From Bacteroides sp. OF04-15BH (GTDB lineage: Bacteria; Bacteroidota; Bacteroidia; Bacteroidales; Bacteroidaceae): a stretch of DNA of 8,131 bases. The DNA lies in assembly GCF_003477995.1 (NCBI RefSeq), contig NZ_QUEM01000058.1, forward strand, positions 1-8,131. The letters run 5' to 3'. Within the stretch, counting starts at the first letter, position 1, and every line of letters starts with the position of its first letter. Made by a program: the position numbers and the translations under genes. Shown piece after piece: positions 1 through 5,670 of this stretch. Under the pieces are notes generated by a model that saw only the letters and a program-made list of their open reading frames with translations, did not search any database and was not told where the DNA came from.

Positions 1-137
1 TAATTGTTAAAACGGTGTGAAGTATTTCTGTATTAAGACAGCATTTTCTAAAGTTTTTCGGAAGATGGGGGAATTCTTGGAGTTTTCTGAATATCCTATT
101 TAACATAATACTGATTATACACAGAAATGTCAGGAGT
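1..137. other. AT-rich spacer, no gene recognised
   Basis: I see no open reading frame of useful length, no RNA gene and no repeat longer than short hairpin arms such as CTGT/ACAG at 29-42. If the promoter proposed at 167-198 is real, this stretch would be the leader of a leftward gene lying beyond the window edge. Confidence 0.4.
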
Positions 138-164
138 AAAAAAACGCACATTTCCGGAGCGTTT
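138..164 (-). terminator. second, tandem terminator-like hairpin after pyrD
   Basis: Arms AAACGC (142-147) and GCGTTT (159-164) form a 6-bp stem with an 11-base loop. Read leftward, the stem runs directly into seven T residues (complement of A138-A144). It lies just beyond the stronger hairpin at 181-220, so the two could act as a tandem stop for the pyrK-pyrD transcript. The stem is short, so termination strength is uncertain. Confidence 0.45.
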
Positions 165-166
165 CA

Positions 167-198
167 CAAATATAATAAAAAATCAGCGCTTTTGCAAA
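167..198 (-). promoter_or_regulatory. possible leftward Bacteroides-type promoter
   Basis: On the minus strand there is TTTG (198-195), a 20-base spacer and TATATTTG (174-167), which matches the Bacteroides TTTG / TAnnTTTG pattern. It sits inside the AT-rich tail of the pyrD terminator and would drive a gene to the left of the window. AT-rich tails produce chance matches, and the hairpin at 142-164 would lie immediately downstream of the start site, so this is tentative. Confidence 0.3.
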
Positions 199-220
199 TG
201 ACTTGCAGAAAGCGCTGATT
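175..220 (-). terminator. rho-independent terminator of pyrK-pyrD
   Basis: A near-perfect inverted repeat fills 181-220. Twelve bases (AATCAGCGCTTT) pair perfectly, then a small internal asymmetry and four more pairs (GCAA/TTGC) close a short loop. On the minus strand the stem is followed by a T tract (complement of A177-A182) about 30 bases after the pyrD stop. This is a textbook intrinsic terminator. Confidence 0.9.
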
Positions 221-250
221 CTCTTGCTTATATCTGTTCTCAGATTTTTC

Positions 251-1162
251 TTAGTCTTTCAGGGCACCGATAATCTCGTTTACACTGCTGTAGCCGTGCT
301 TGTCGAGATATTCGTTGATTCCCTGAGCCACCTTCACGGTAATAGTCGGATCAATGAAGTTGGCAGTACCGATCTGAATGGCGGTAGCTCCTGCCAACAG
401 GAACTCGATGGCGTCGGTAGCGTTCATAATACCGCCCAGTCCGATAATCGGCACGTTTACGGCCTTGGCTACCTGCCATACCATGCGCAAAGCTACAGGC
501 TTCACAGCCGGACCGCTCAGTCCGCCGGTTGCAATGGAAAGTACCGGTCTTTGCTTTTCGATATCAATGGCCATACCCATCAGGGTATTGATCAAACTCA
601 ATGAATCTGCTCCGGCATCAACTACGCTCTTGGCGATGGAAACAATGTCGGTTACATTGGGCGACAGTTTTACGATCAAAGTCTTGTGATAAGCCTCACG
701 TACTGCCTTAACCACACTGGCAGCACCCTCAGGAGTCACTCCGAAGGCCATACCGCCCTGCTTTACGTTCGGACAGGAGATGTTCAGCTCAATGGCCGGA
801 ATATGCTCCAGCTCGTCAATACGGGCTGCACACTCGGCATAATCCTCAGGACAAGAACCGGACACATTCACAATCATATTGGTGTTGATGTCCTTAATCT
901 GCGGATAAATGTTCTTGCAGAAATAATCCACTCCCTTGTTCTGCAATCCAACGCAGTTGAGCATTCCCGATGCGGTCTCAGCCATACGCGGATAAGGATT
1001 TCCCTCACGTGGGTTCAGTGTGGTTCCCTTAACGATGATACCACCCAAGTCTTCCAGATTGATGAAATCTGCAAACTCCAGACCGTAGCCGAATGTGCCG
1101 GAAGCGGTCATCACCGGATTCTTCAGATCCAGTCCTCCAATCTTTACTCTTAAATCTGCCAT
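251..1162 (-). CDS. pyrD: dihydroorotate dehydrogenase B, catalytic (FMN) subunit
   Basis: The 303-residue protein fits class 1B dihydroorotate dehydrogenases, which oxidise dihydroorotate to orotate in de novo pyrimidine synthesis. In this class an FMN TIM barrel works with PyrK, which passes electrons on to NAD+. Visible marks are the N-terminal [18 protein letters not shown] segment, K45 in VKGTTLNP, the active-site loop [11 protein letters not shown] with C130 as likely catalytic base (class 1 uses Cys, membrane class 2 uses Ser), K165 in VKLSPNV, the FMN-binding [10 protein letters not shown] (213-222) and GLGGI (241-245). There is no N-terminal membrane extension, as expected for a soluble class 1 enzyme. 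The ATG overlaps the end of pyrK by 13 bases, indicating one operon and probable translational coupling. The adjacent pyrK strongly supports class 1B over 1A. Confidence 0.97.
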   Translation of the reverse strand: MADLRVKIGGLDLKNPVMTASGTFGYGLEFADFINLEDLGGIIVKGTTLNPREGNPYPRMAETASGMLNCVGLQNKGVDYFCKNIYPQIKDINTNMIVNVSGSCPEDYAECAARIDELEHIPAIELNISCPNVKQGGMAFGVTPEGAASVVKAVREAYHKTLIVKLSPNVTDIVSIAKSVVDAGADSLSLINTLMGMAIDIEKQRPVLSIATGGLSGPAVKPVALRMVWQVAKAVNVPIIGLGGIMNATDAIEFLLAGATAIQIGTANFIDPTITVKVAQGINEYLDKHGYSSVNEIIGALKD

Positions 1163-1926
1163 AACAACTTTTCTATATTAAATACCGGACCTTCTTTACA
1201 TACACACACATGACCTTCCTTGGTGTTCTCCACGCAGCACAGACAGGCTCCCACACCGCAGGCCATCATATTCTCGAGCGAAACCTCACAGTCGATGCTG
1301 TTTTCCTTGGCGTACTTGGCCACAGCCTGCATCATCGGTTTCGGTCCGCAACAATAGATGCGGTCGTAGCGCACCTGCGACAGGATAGAATGCTGGGTCA
1401 CAAAACCAGCTTCGCCCATGCTTCCGTCGTTGGTTGTGATATGCACCGGACCATACTCACGGAACAAGTCCAACTCCAGAAGATCGGAAGCCGAGCGTGC
1501 TCCCAACAGGAACTCCGGCTCATAACCCTGCTCCTTCAGCGTGCGGCCCAGATAGAGCATCGGTGCAGTTCCCACACCACCACCAACCAGTAGCAGACGC
1601 TTTTCTTCAGCTCCGGGCTTTGAGAAGGAATTACCCAAAGGAATCACGGTGTTCAGCACATCGTTTGGCTTCAACTCGGCCAGATGGGCAGTACCTTCAC
1701 CGACTACCTGAACCAGGAACCATACTTCGTTTTTCTCGCGGTCGACGTTGTTGATGGAAATAGGACGGCGCAGGAAAGTGGCCGGCGAATTGTCCACGCG
1801 CAGTTCGGCAAACTGTCCGGGAAGCATCTCAGGAAGAGGCTCACGGCTTGTGGCTTTCAACAAAACATACCGATCATTTAAATTTACATTTTCTGTAATG
1901 ATCAGATCTAATATATACTTCTTCAT
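1150..1926 (-). CDS. pyrK: dihydroorotate dehydrogenase B, electron-transfer subunit
   Basis: PyrK (258 residues) carries FAD and a [2Fe-2S] cluster and links the FMN of PyrD to NAD+. The N-terminal beta-barrel (about 1-100) contains the FAD-binding RRPIS motif (53-57). A ferredoxin-reductase NAD-binding domain follows with GGGVGTAP (115-122) and the CCGPKPMM motif (192-199). The C-terminal cluster loop has Cys at 223, 228, 231 and 243, ending in the family signature CKEGPVF. Two extra cysteines, C230 and C241, sit beside the ligands. The length is normal for the family. The ATG is preceded by an A-rich leader, usual in Bacteroidetes, and by a TATCTTTG promoter box about 26 bases upstream. 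It is the first gene of the pyrK-pyrD operon. Confidence 0.96.
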   Translation of the reverse strand: MKKYILDLIITENVNLNDRYVLLKATSREPLPEMLPGQFAELRVDNSPATFLRRPISINNVDREKNEVWFLVQVVGEGTAHLAELKPNDVLNTVIPLGNSFSKPGAEEKRLLLVGGGVGTAPMLYLGRTLKEQGYEPEFLLGARSASDLLELDLFREYGPVHITTNDGSMGEAGFVTQHSILSQVRYDRIYCCGPKPMMQAVAKYAKENSIDCEVSLENMMACGVGACLCCVENTKEGHVCVCKEGPVFNIEKLLWQI

Positions 1927-1951
1927 TTCTGTTGTTTTTGGAATTCTCTTG

Positions 1952-1959
1952 CAAAGATA
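1952..1959 (-). promoter_or_regulatory. proximal -7 box of the pyrK-pyrD operon
   Basis: The minus strand reads TATCTTTG, followed by C, an exact fit to the Bacteroides TAnnTTTG box and identical to the box before the XRE and nif3-like genes. It would start transcription roughly 20 bases before the pyrK ATG. No clear TTTG -33 element is present at the expected distance, so activity may be modest or factor-dependent. Confidence 0.6.
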
Positions 1960-2070
1960 AGAAATAAAACTGGATTTATTATAATAAGGAAAGAGAGTCT
2001 TCAGCAGAGCAGTCCCGGAGAAGCGAAAAAATGCGCTTTCGTGATATGCTCAAATTTCCGTTTTTGCGTA

Positions 2071-2099
2071 CAAATATACGGTCGACTCCATTTTTTCAA
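2071..2099 (-). promoter_or_regulatory. distal promoter candidate upstream of pyrK
   Basis: The minus strand has TTG (2099-2097), an 18-base spacer and TATATTTG (2078-2071), close to the Bacteroides promoter consensus. If used, it would give pyrK a leader of roughly 140 bases containing the hairpin at 2020-2040 and the proximal box. Confidence 0.4.
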
Positions 2100-2191
2100 G
2101 TCTCAGAGCGTGTTTTTATGTCTATTACCCAATCAATCAGAACTTTAAGCCGTTTTTTCCGAAAAGAAAAACATTTTATCTGGAAATTGAA

Positions 2192-2231
2192 TGTTAAAAT
2201 CGCGAAAAAGCGCCCGAAAACTCACGATTTT
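2192..2231 (-). terminator. probable terminator of the XRE-type gene
   Basis: On the minus strand, AAAATCGTG (2231-2223) pairs with CGCGATTTT (2204-2196) as a 9-bp RNA stem including one G-U wobble. The loop is 18 bases and the 3' arm ends in UUUU. It starts 9 bases after the gene's stop codon. The short U run makes strength uncertain, but the placement is right. Confidence 0.55.
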
Positions 2232-2253
2232 GTAGATAATTATCGCGAAAAAG
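2199..2253. repeat. 12-bp direct repeat across the XRE gene 3' end
   Basis: ATCGCGAAAAAG occurs exactly at 2199-2210 and 2242-2253, 43 bases apart. One copy lies in the last codons and stop of the XRE gene and the other forms part of the terminator stem. A 10-base palindrome, GATAATTATC (2235-2244), overlaps the stop codon between them. Confidence 0.6.
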
Positions 2254-2680
2254 TCTCGTAAGTACCGTCATCGAAGAAGATTCTGATTTCAACAATCTTT
2301 CGCTCCGGTTTGTCAATGATTTTCACATACTCTTTTGGTACCACCGAAGCTGCCGCTGCCTGCGCTGCTGAAGCATTCGACAACTGTTGCATATTATCGC
2401 CGCTATTCGACAGAGATATACCATCCTCAAATTCGGACCCATTACTTTTGTTGCCCGAAGCATCAGCGCCGTCGGTATACATATTGCCTTCGCCAAACAT
2501 CAGCCAACTGATATTGATGTTGGGGAAACGTTTGTGGATGGCATTGACATGATTGTTCGTCGGATTCGTCTTTCCGTTGAATATATTCGATAAGGAAGCC
2601 GGAGAGATGTCCAATGCAGCAGCAAATTCCTGCTGTGTCATTCCCTCCTTCTTCATAAGCTCCATAATTCTATCCTTCAT
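2240..2680 (-). CDS. XRE-type helix-turn-helix protein, target unknown
   Basis: This 146-residue protein begins with a DNA-binding domain (about residues 1-66). MTQQEFAAALDISPASLSNIFNGK (14-37) is a classic XRE helix-turn-helix, followed by a third helix region and WLMFGEGNMY. A low-complexity linker rich in S, N, G and A (about 70-112) leads to a short conserved-looking tail, RKIVEIRIFFDDGTYETF (127-144), which could mediate oligomerisation. The open frame extends 17 codons upstream, but that extension would cover the promoter at 2701-2731, so I take the ATG at 2680. The gene stands alone, with its own promoter and terminator and a palindrome-rich spacer behind it, so autoregulation is plausible. 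No phage genes adjoin it, so a prophage repressor is unlikely. Its targets cannot be read from sequence. Confidence 0.85.
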   Translation of the reverse strand: MKDRIMELMKKEGMTQQEFAAALDISPASLSNIFNGKTNPTNNHVNAIHKRFPNINISWLMFGEGNMYTDGADASGNKSNGSEFEDGISLSNSGDNMQQLSNASAAQAAAASVVPKEYVKIIDKPERKIVEIRIFFDDGTYETFSR

Positions 2681-2700
2681 TGTTCTAAATCTTTTGTTCA

Positions 2701-2731
2701 CAAAGATAAACAAAAGAACGGAGGTGAGCAA
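2701..2731 (-). promoter_or_regulatory. promoter of the XRE-type gene
   Basis: The minus strand has TTG (2731-2729), a 20-base spacer and TATCTTTG (2708-2701), a good Bacteroides promoter. The predicted start site, a few bases further on, leaves a short leader to the ATG at 2680. This placement rules out the longer reading of the gene starting at 2731. Confidence 0.75.
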
Positions 2732-2778
2732 GAAAAATGAATTTATTTTTCTGAATCTTCAATTTACATTTTACAACC

Positions 2779-2877
2779 ATAAATATTTATAGATATGAAT
2801 CAAACGGTCTCAAAGAAGCGTTTACATACGTAAATGGAATGTGAATTCACAGATAATCATTGAATTAAAGCTTTAAT
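2779..2877. repeat. cluster of palindromes upstream of the XRE-type gene
   Basis: Four inverted repeats lie within 100 bases: ATAAATATTTAT (2779-2790), TTTAC-atac-GTAAA (2821-2834), TGTGAATTCACA (2840-2851) and ATTAAAGCTTTAAT (2864-2877). Three are perfect palindromes of 12-14 bases. They could be operators for the neighbouring regulator, though AT-rich DNA generates some palindromes by chance. Confidence 0.55.
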
Positions 2878-3078
2878 AAAAATAAAATTCACGTTGGTGC
2901 TCTCATGCTTATGCTATTGGTTTTATACACTTTCACTTTTGTGATCAGAATATTCAAAAATACAGACATAATTATTAATAGTTCAGCGCTATAAACCTCA
3001 TAAAGCACTGGGTTTCATCCTATTGAAGATATAATAAAATGCTGTATTTTTATTCATTTACATATTCCTATCGTTTAC

Positions 3079-3198
3079 ATTTATATTTATAAACGTAATT
3101 GAGAGAAATAACGTCTTTTTGCTGAATATAGAGCTAATGAAGTCGGATTTACAAATGTAAAACTACAGATATTTATATTTTAGATTTATATTTATAAA
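3079..3198. repeat. 15-bp exact direct repeat, 105 bases apart
   Basis: ATTTATATTTATAAA occurs at 3079-3093 and again at 3184-3198. A third, partial copy (ATTTATATTT) sits at 3171-3180. The copies lie in the non-coding spacer between holA and the XRE gene. The low complexity of the unit weakens the case for a specific function. Confidence 0.55.
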
Positions 3199-3261
3199 GA
3201 TAAATCACCTCATTTTACTCCCCCACCCGTTTTATCTGAGTAAGAAACCAGAGGGACGAAA

Positions 3262-3309
3262 ACAAACAAAAGCGCGCCAGAACTTCCCGTAGGAGCGTTC
3301 TGGCGCGCT
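3262..3309 (-). terminator. strong rho-independent terminator of amn-holA
   Basis: A perfect 13-bp GC-rich stem, AGCGCGCCAGAAC (3271-3283) with GTTCTGGCGCGCT (3297-3309), closes a 13-base loop. On the minus strand it is followed by a T-rich tail, TTTGTTTGTTTTC. It starts 25 bases after the holA stop. The plus-strand side has no T tract, so it works leftward only. Confidence 0.93.
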
Positions 3310-3334
3310 GAGATTTCAAAAAATAAGAACTACT

Positions 3335-4363
3335 TTAATGTAGGATGAAAAAAACCAAATCCTGGAGCAATTGCCCGGCAGACGTGTTTCCGGTACTCTC
3401 AATACCCTTGGAACGTATATCAGCGTTTCTGATCTCTGAAATGATCTTCATCACCTTCACACCGGTATATTTCTTCATGGCGGGAAGTATATTACGACTC
3501 ACCTGCCACTTGGGTTGCTCCAGCCATTGTGCTATGGATTCTTCTGTTTTTTGCGGAGCGTAGTACGCTTGCATCAGATTAGAGTAGAAATTAAAGAGAA
3601 CAGACAACGTAACCTGAAGAGAGAAGGATTTGGGGTTACTGTTATAATATTTTACGATCAGATTGGCCTTGTAGACATCTTTCTCGACCAGGGCATTCAG
3701 CAGTTCGAAATTGTTAAACTCCTTACTCACGCCCACCCGGGTCTCTACATCCTCTGCTGTGATGAGATTGCGGCCTCCGGAAACGGCTACAGTCAGCTTG
3801 TCCAATTCTCCTGCCAGACGGCATAAATCGCTGCCCACATAGTTGCTCAGGATAAGAGCGGCCTGCGGCTCTATTTGAAAGCCCTGACGCTTGAGATAGG
3901 CACTGACGAAGACCGGAAGCTGGGTGTCGTACAAGCGGCGTGATTCGTACAGAATGCCTTTGTTTTTGATCTCCTCGGCAATTTTCTTACGACGGTCCAA
4001 CGATCCGTTTTTATGACAAAAAATCAAAATCGTGGACGTCTGTGGTTTCTGGAGATATTCAGCCAAACGGTCCTTGTCATCGATGTGCTGAGCCTCTTTG
4101 ACCAGCACCACCTGATGGGTTGCCATCACCGGAAAACGCCGCGCAGCGTCAATCACGGTATTCATGCTGGTGCCCTGTCCGTAGAGGATTGTCAGGTTGA
4201 AATCCCGCTCTTCGGGAGTGAGCACCGTGTCGACAATATAGTCGCTGATCTTGTCAATATAGTAGGGTTCCTCACCCATCAGATAATACACCGGGCAGAA
4301 ATCCTTGGCGCGTACCCGGCGCACTATTTCCTCGTATGTGATCTCCTGTTGTTTCGCTGCCAT
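3335..4363 (-). CDS. holA: DNA polymerase III, delta subunit
   Basis: HolA is the wrench subunit of the clamp-loader complex that opens the sliding clamp and loads it on DNA. At 342 residues the protein matches the usual length of the family (E. coli delta is about the same). Visible marks are the N-terminal PVYYLMGEEPYYIDKISDYI region (24-43), FNLTILYGQ, the segment RRFPVMATHQVVLVKEAQ, FCHKNGSLDRRKK near 115-127, and the helical VGSDLCRLAGELDKLTV, all typical of delta. The ATP site is degenerate, as is normal for this subunit. The ATG begins one base after the amn stop, so the two genes are almost certainly co-transcribed and translationally coupled. It is the last gene before a strong terminator. 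Confidence 0.93.
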   Translation of the reverse strand: MAAKQQEITYEEIVRRVRAKDFCPVYYLMGEEPYYIDKISDYIVDTVLTPEERDFNLTILYGQGTSMNTVIDAARRFPVMATHQVVLVKEAQHIDDKDRLAEYLQKPQTSTILIFCHKNGSLDRRKKIAEEIKNKGILYESRRLYDTQLPVFVSAYLKRQGFQIEPQAALILSNYVGSDLCRLAGELDKLTVAVSGGRNLITAEDVETRVGVSKEFNNFELLNALVEKDVYKANLIVKYYNSNPKSFSLQVTLSVLFNFYSNLMQAYYAPQKTEESIAQWLEQPKWQVSRNILPAMKKYTGVKVMKIISEIRNADIRSKGIESTGNTSAGQLLQDLVFFILH

Positions 4364-4364
4364 C

Positions 4365-5141
4365 TTACCAATCGAACTTCAAATGTTTTACGGTGGTACG
4401 GTTGTCCCGAATCAGTTCCAGCGCGGAGATTCCGATCTGCACATGATCGTGAACAAAGCTGCGCGTCACCATACGGTCGCTCTCGCTTGTTTTAACGCCC
4501 TCTGGAGTCATCGGATTGTCCGAAACAAGGAGAAGTGCTCCTGTGGGAATATGATTGGCAAATCCGCAAGTAAAGAGCGTTGCGGTTTCCATATCCACCG
4601 CCATGGCCCGTGTCTTGCGCAGATAGTCCTTGAACTGTTCGTCGTGCTCCCAGATGCGGCGGTTGGTGGTGTATACGGTTCCGGTCCAATAATCGTGCCC
4701 GGCATTACGCACTGCCGTAGAAACGGCTCTCTGAAGCATGAATGCAGGCAATGCGGGCACCTCTGGCGGATAATAGTCGTTCGACGTACCTTCGCCCCGA
4801 ATGCCGGCCAAAGGAAGCACCAGATCGCCCAAATGAGTCTTGCCGGAGATTCCGCCGCACTTGCCCAGGAACAGGCATGCCTTCGGAGCGACCGCAGAGA
4901 GCAGATCCATCACAATCGCCGCATTCGGGCTTCCCATACCAAAATTAATGATGCTGATATCCTGACCATGTGCCACACGCATGTTGGCCTCATAGCCCGG
5001 TTTTTCCACGCCACAGAGCTCGCAAAAGATATCCACATAGTTATTAAAGTTTGTCAGCAAGATATACTCACCAAAATCCTCCAGTTTACTCTGGGAGTAT
5101 CTGGGAAGCCAATTTCTCACGATTTCATCTTTCGTTTTCAT
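4365..5141 (-). CDS. amn: AMP nucleosidase, short form
   Basis: The predicted enzyme splits AMP into adenine and ribose 5-phosphate and belongs to the PNP/UDP phosphorylase superfamily. The 258 residues correspond to the catalytic domain alone. The E. coli enzyme is nearly twice as long because of an extra N-terminal domain. Seen here are the phosphate/nucleoside loop INFGMGSPNA (65-74), FLGKCGGISGKTHLGD (91-106), RGEGTSNDYYPPE (115-127), the ribose-contacting AVDMETATLF (181-190, E185), and LLLVSDNPMTPEGVK with D208 as likely catalytic acid. The open frame runs 52 codons further upstream, but that part overlaps the divergent gene at 5201 and looks non-protein-like, so I use the ATG at 5141 (MKTKDEIVRNW). 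A nucleoside phosphorylase is the alternative, but AMP nucleosidase fits the motif set better. Confidence 0.88.
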   Translation of the reverse strand: MKTKDEIVRNWLPRYSQSKLEDFGEYILLTNFNNYVDIFCELCGVEKPGYEANMRVAHGQDISIINFGMGSPNAAIVMDLLSAVAPKACLFLGKCGGISGKTHLGDLVLPLAGIRGEGTSNDYYPPEVPALPAFMLQRAVSTAVRNAGHDYWTGTVYTTNRRIWEHDEQFKDYLRKTRAMAVDMETATLFTCGFANHIPTGALLLVSDNPMTPEGVKTSESDRMVTRSFVHDHVQIGISALELIRDNRTTVKHLKFDW

Positions 5142-5149
5142 AAAAACAC

Positions 5150-5157
5150 TAATTTTG
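5150..5157 (+). promoter_or_regulatory. -7 box for the HSDR_N gene
   Basis: TAATTTTG, followed by C, is an exact TAnnTTTG match about 43 bases before the ATG at 5201, giving a leader of roughly 35-40 bases. No good TTTG element lies 19-21 bases upstream. The whole divergent spacer with amn is only 59 bases, and I found no convincing box for amn on the other strand. Confidence 0.45.
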
Positions 5158-5200
5158 CAGTCTGAAATAAATATGTTGTACTTTCTAAACCTAGCATTCC

Positions 5201-5659
5201 ATGGCTGAATTGAAGTTACCCGCCTACAACGCGAAAGTGGTTGTGAAGGACGGGAAAAGAAATATCTTTGACCCTCTGCGTCGGAAATACGTAGCACTGA
5301 CTCCCGAAGAATGGGTACGCCAGCACTTTATCAATTTCTTGATTTCCTGCAAGGGTTATCCGGGTTCTCTGCTGGCCAACGAGATAGCCATTACTCTGAA
5401 CGGCACTTCCAAGCGCTGTGACTCGATTCTGTTCGACCGTCAGGGGCAGCCTCAGATGATTGTGGAGTATAAGGCTCCGACGGTGAAAATCACCTCCAAA
5501 GTCTTTGATCAGATAGCCCGGTATAATATCGTCCTGAAAGTGAAGTTCCTGATTGTCACCAACGGTATAGACCATTACTGCTGCAAGGTGGACTATCAGA
5601 ACAACCGATGCGTCTTTCTTCAGGACATCCCCGATTACGAGGAGTTGGCCTGCCTATAG
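5201..5659 (+). CDS. solo HsdR N-terminal-domain protein (HSDR_N_2, PD-(D/E)XK fold)
   Basis: This 152-residue protein resembles only the N-terminal nuclease domain of type I restriction HsdR subunits. The PD-(D/E)XK core is visible: E61 in LLANEIAI, D74 in RCDSILFD, E89-Y90-K91 in IVEYKAP, then Q104-x3-Y108 in DQIARYN, the QxxxY motif of HsdR-type nucleases. No helicase/translocase domain follows, and there are no HsdM or HsdS genes nearby, so it is not a working type I system. All the key acidic and lysine residues are present, so catalysis is possible. It diverges from amn-holA and meets the transporter gene stop to stop. From memory, similar proteins are common in Bacteroidetes near holA, which suggests a housekeeping DNA role rather than defence. 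That role is inference. Confidence 0.85.
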   Translation: MAELKLPAYNAKVVVKDGKRNIFDPLRRKYVALTPEEWVRQHFINFLISCKGYPGSLLANEIAITLNGTSKRCDSILFDRQGQPQMIVEYKAPTVKITSKVFDQIARYNIVLKVKFLIVTNGIDHYCCKVDYQNNRCVFLQDIPDYEELACL

Positions 5660-5670
5660 ATCGAGCAGGC
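5648..5670. terminator. small hairpin spanning the convergent stop codons
   Basis: GCCTGC (5648-5653) and GCAGGC (5665-5670) form a 6-bp GC-rich stem around CTATAG, which contains both stop codons. There is no T tract on either strand, so if it stops transcription it does so weakly or with help. Confidence 0.3.

Larger units (their letters stand above)
1927..2239. other. intergenic region between xre-type gene and pyrK
   Basis: This 313-base AT-rich spacer holds the leftward terminator of the XRE gene (2192-2231), a distal leftward promoter candidate (2071-2099), a proximal promoter box for pyrK (1952-1959), and a weak hairpin (GAAGCG at 2020-2025 against CGCTTTC at 2034-2040). A rightward 76-codon open frame crosses it but shows no protein-like features. 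Confidence 0.5.
2732..3261. other. long AT-rich spacer without a recognisable gene
   Basis: About 530 bases between the XRE promoter and the holA terminator contain no credible coding region and no tRNA-like or known RNA structure. What it does hold is a cluster of perfect palindromes (2779-2877), repeated TTTACAT motifs (2763-3161), a 15-base direct repeat (3079-3198) and an imperfect hairpin, CAGCGCT/AGCACTG (2984-3010). A regulatory region for the XRE gene or an unannotated small RNA are both possible. Confidence 0.5.

Noticed and set aside
223..249. Extra cysteines C230 and C241 in the PyrK [2Fe-2S] loop as an altered cluster
   Set aside because: The four expected ligand positions (C223, C228, C231, C243) are intact, and loop composition varies among PyrK proteins, so the extra cysteines alone do not indicate a different cluster. 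Numbers given here as start and end are PyrK residue positions; the coding bases are about 1178-1260.
2031..2261. 76-codon plus-strand frame in the pyrK-xre spacer
   Set aside because: It overlaps the XRE gene 3' end, its terminator and the distal pyrK promoter. It has no promoter of its own and gives a low-complexity basic/aromatic translation.
2681..2731. Upstream extension of the XRE gene to an ATG-like start at 2731
   Set aside because: The extension coincides with a good promoter (TTG-N20-TATCTTTG), and the residues it would add do not fit the XRE domain, which starts naturally at 2680.
4305..5165. 286-codon open frame on the plus strand across amn and the start of holA
   Set aside because: It lies entirely antisense to two clearly recognised genes. 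Its translation is rich in Cys, His and Arg and resembles no protein family. Long antisense frames of this kind are common over GC-rich coding sequence.
5173..5208. 11-codon upstream frame overlapping the HSDR_N start
   Set aside because: ATG TTG TAC ... TGA overlaps the true ATG by a few bases and could be a leader peptide, but such short frames are frequent by chance and nothing else supports it.
5142..5297. N-terminal extension of amn to 5297
   Set aside because: It runs antisense through the start and first codons of the HSDR_N gene and adds residues unlike the nucleosidase family.
5201..5659. Remnant or active type I restriction system
   Set aside because: There is no helicase part, no HsdM or HsdS, and the gene ends in a clean stop at the length of solo family members, so it does not look like a truncated hsdR.
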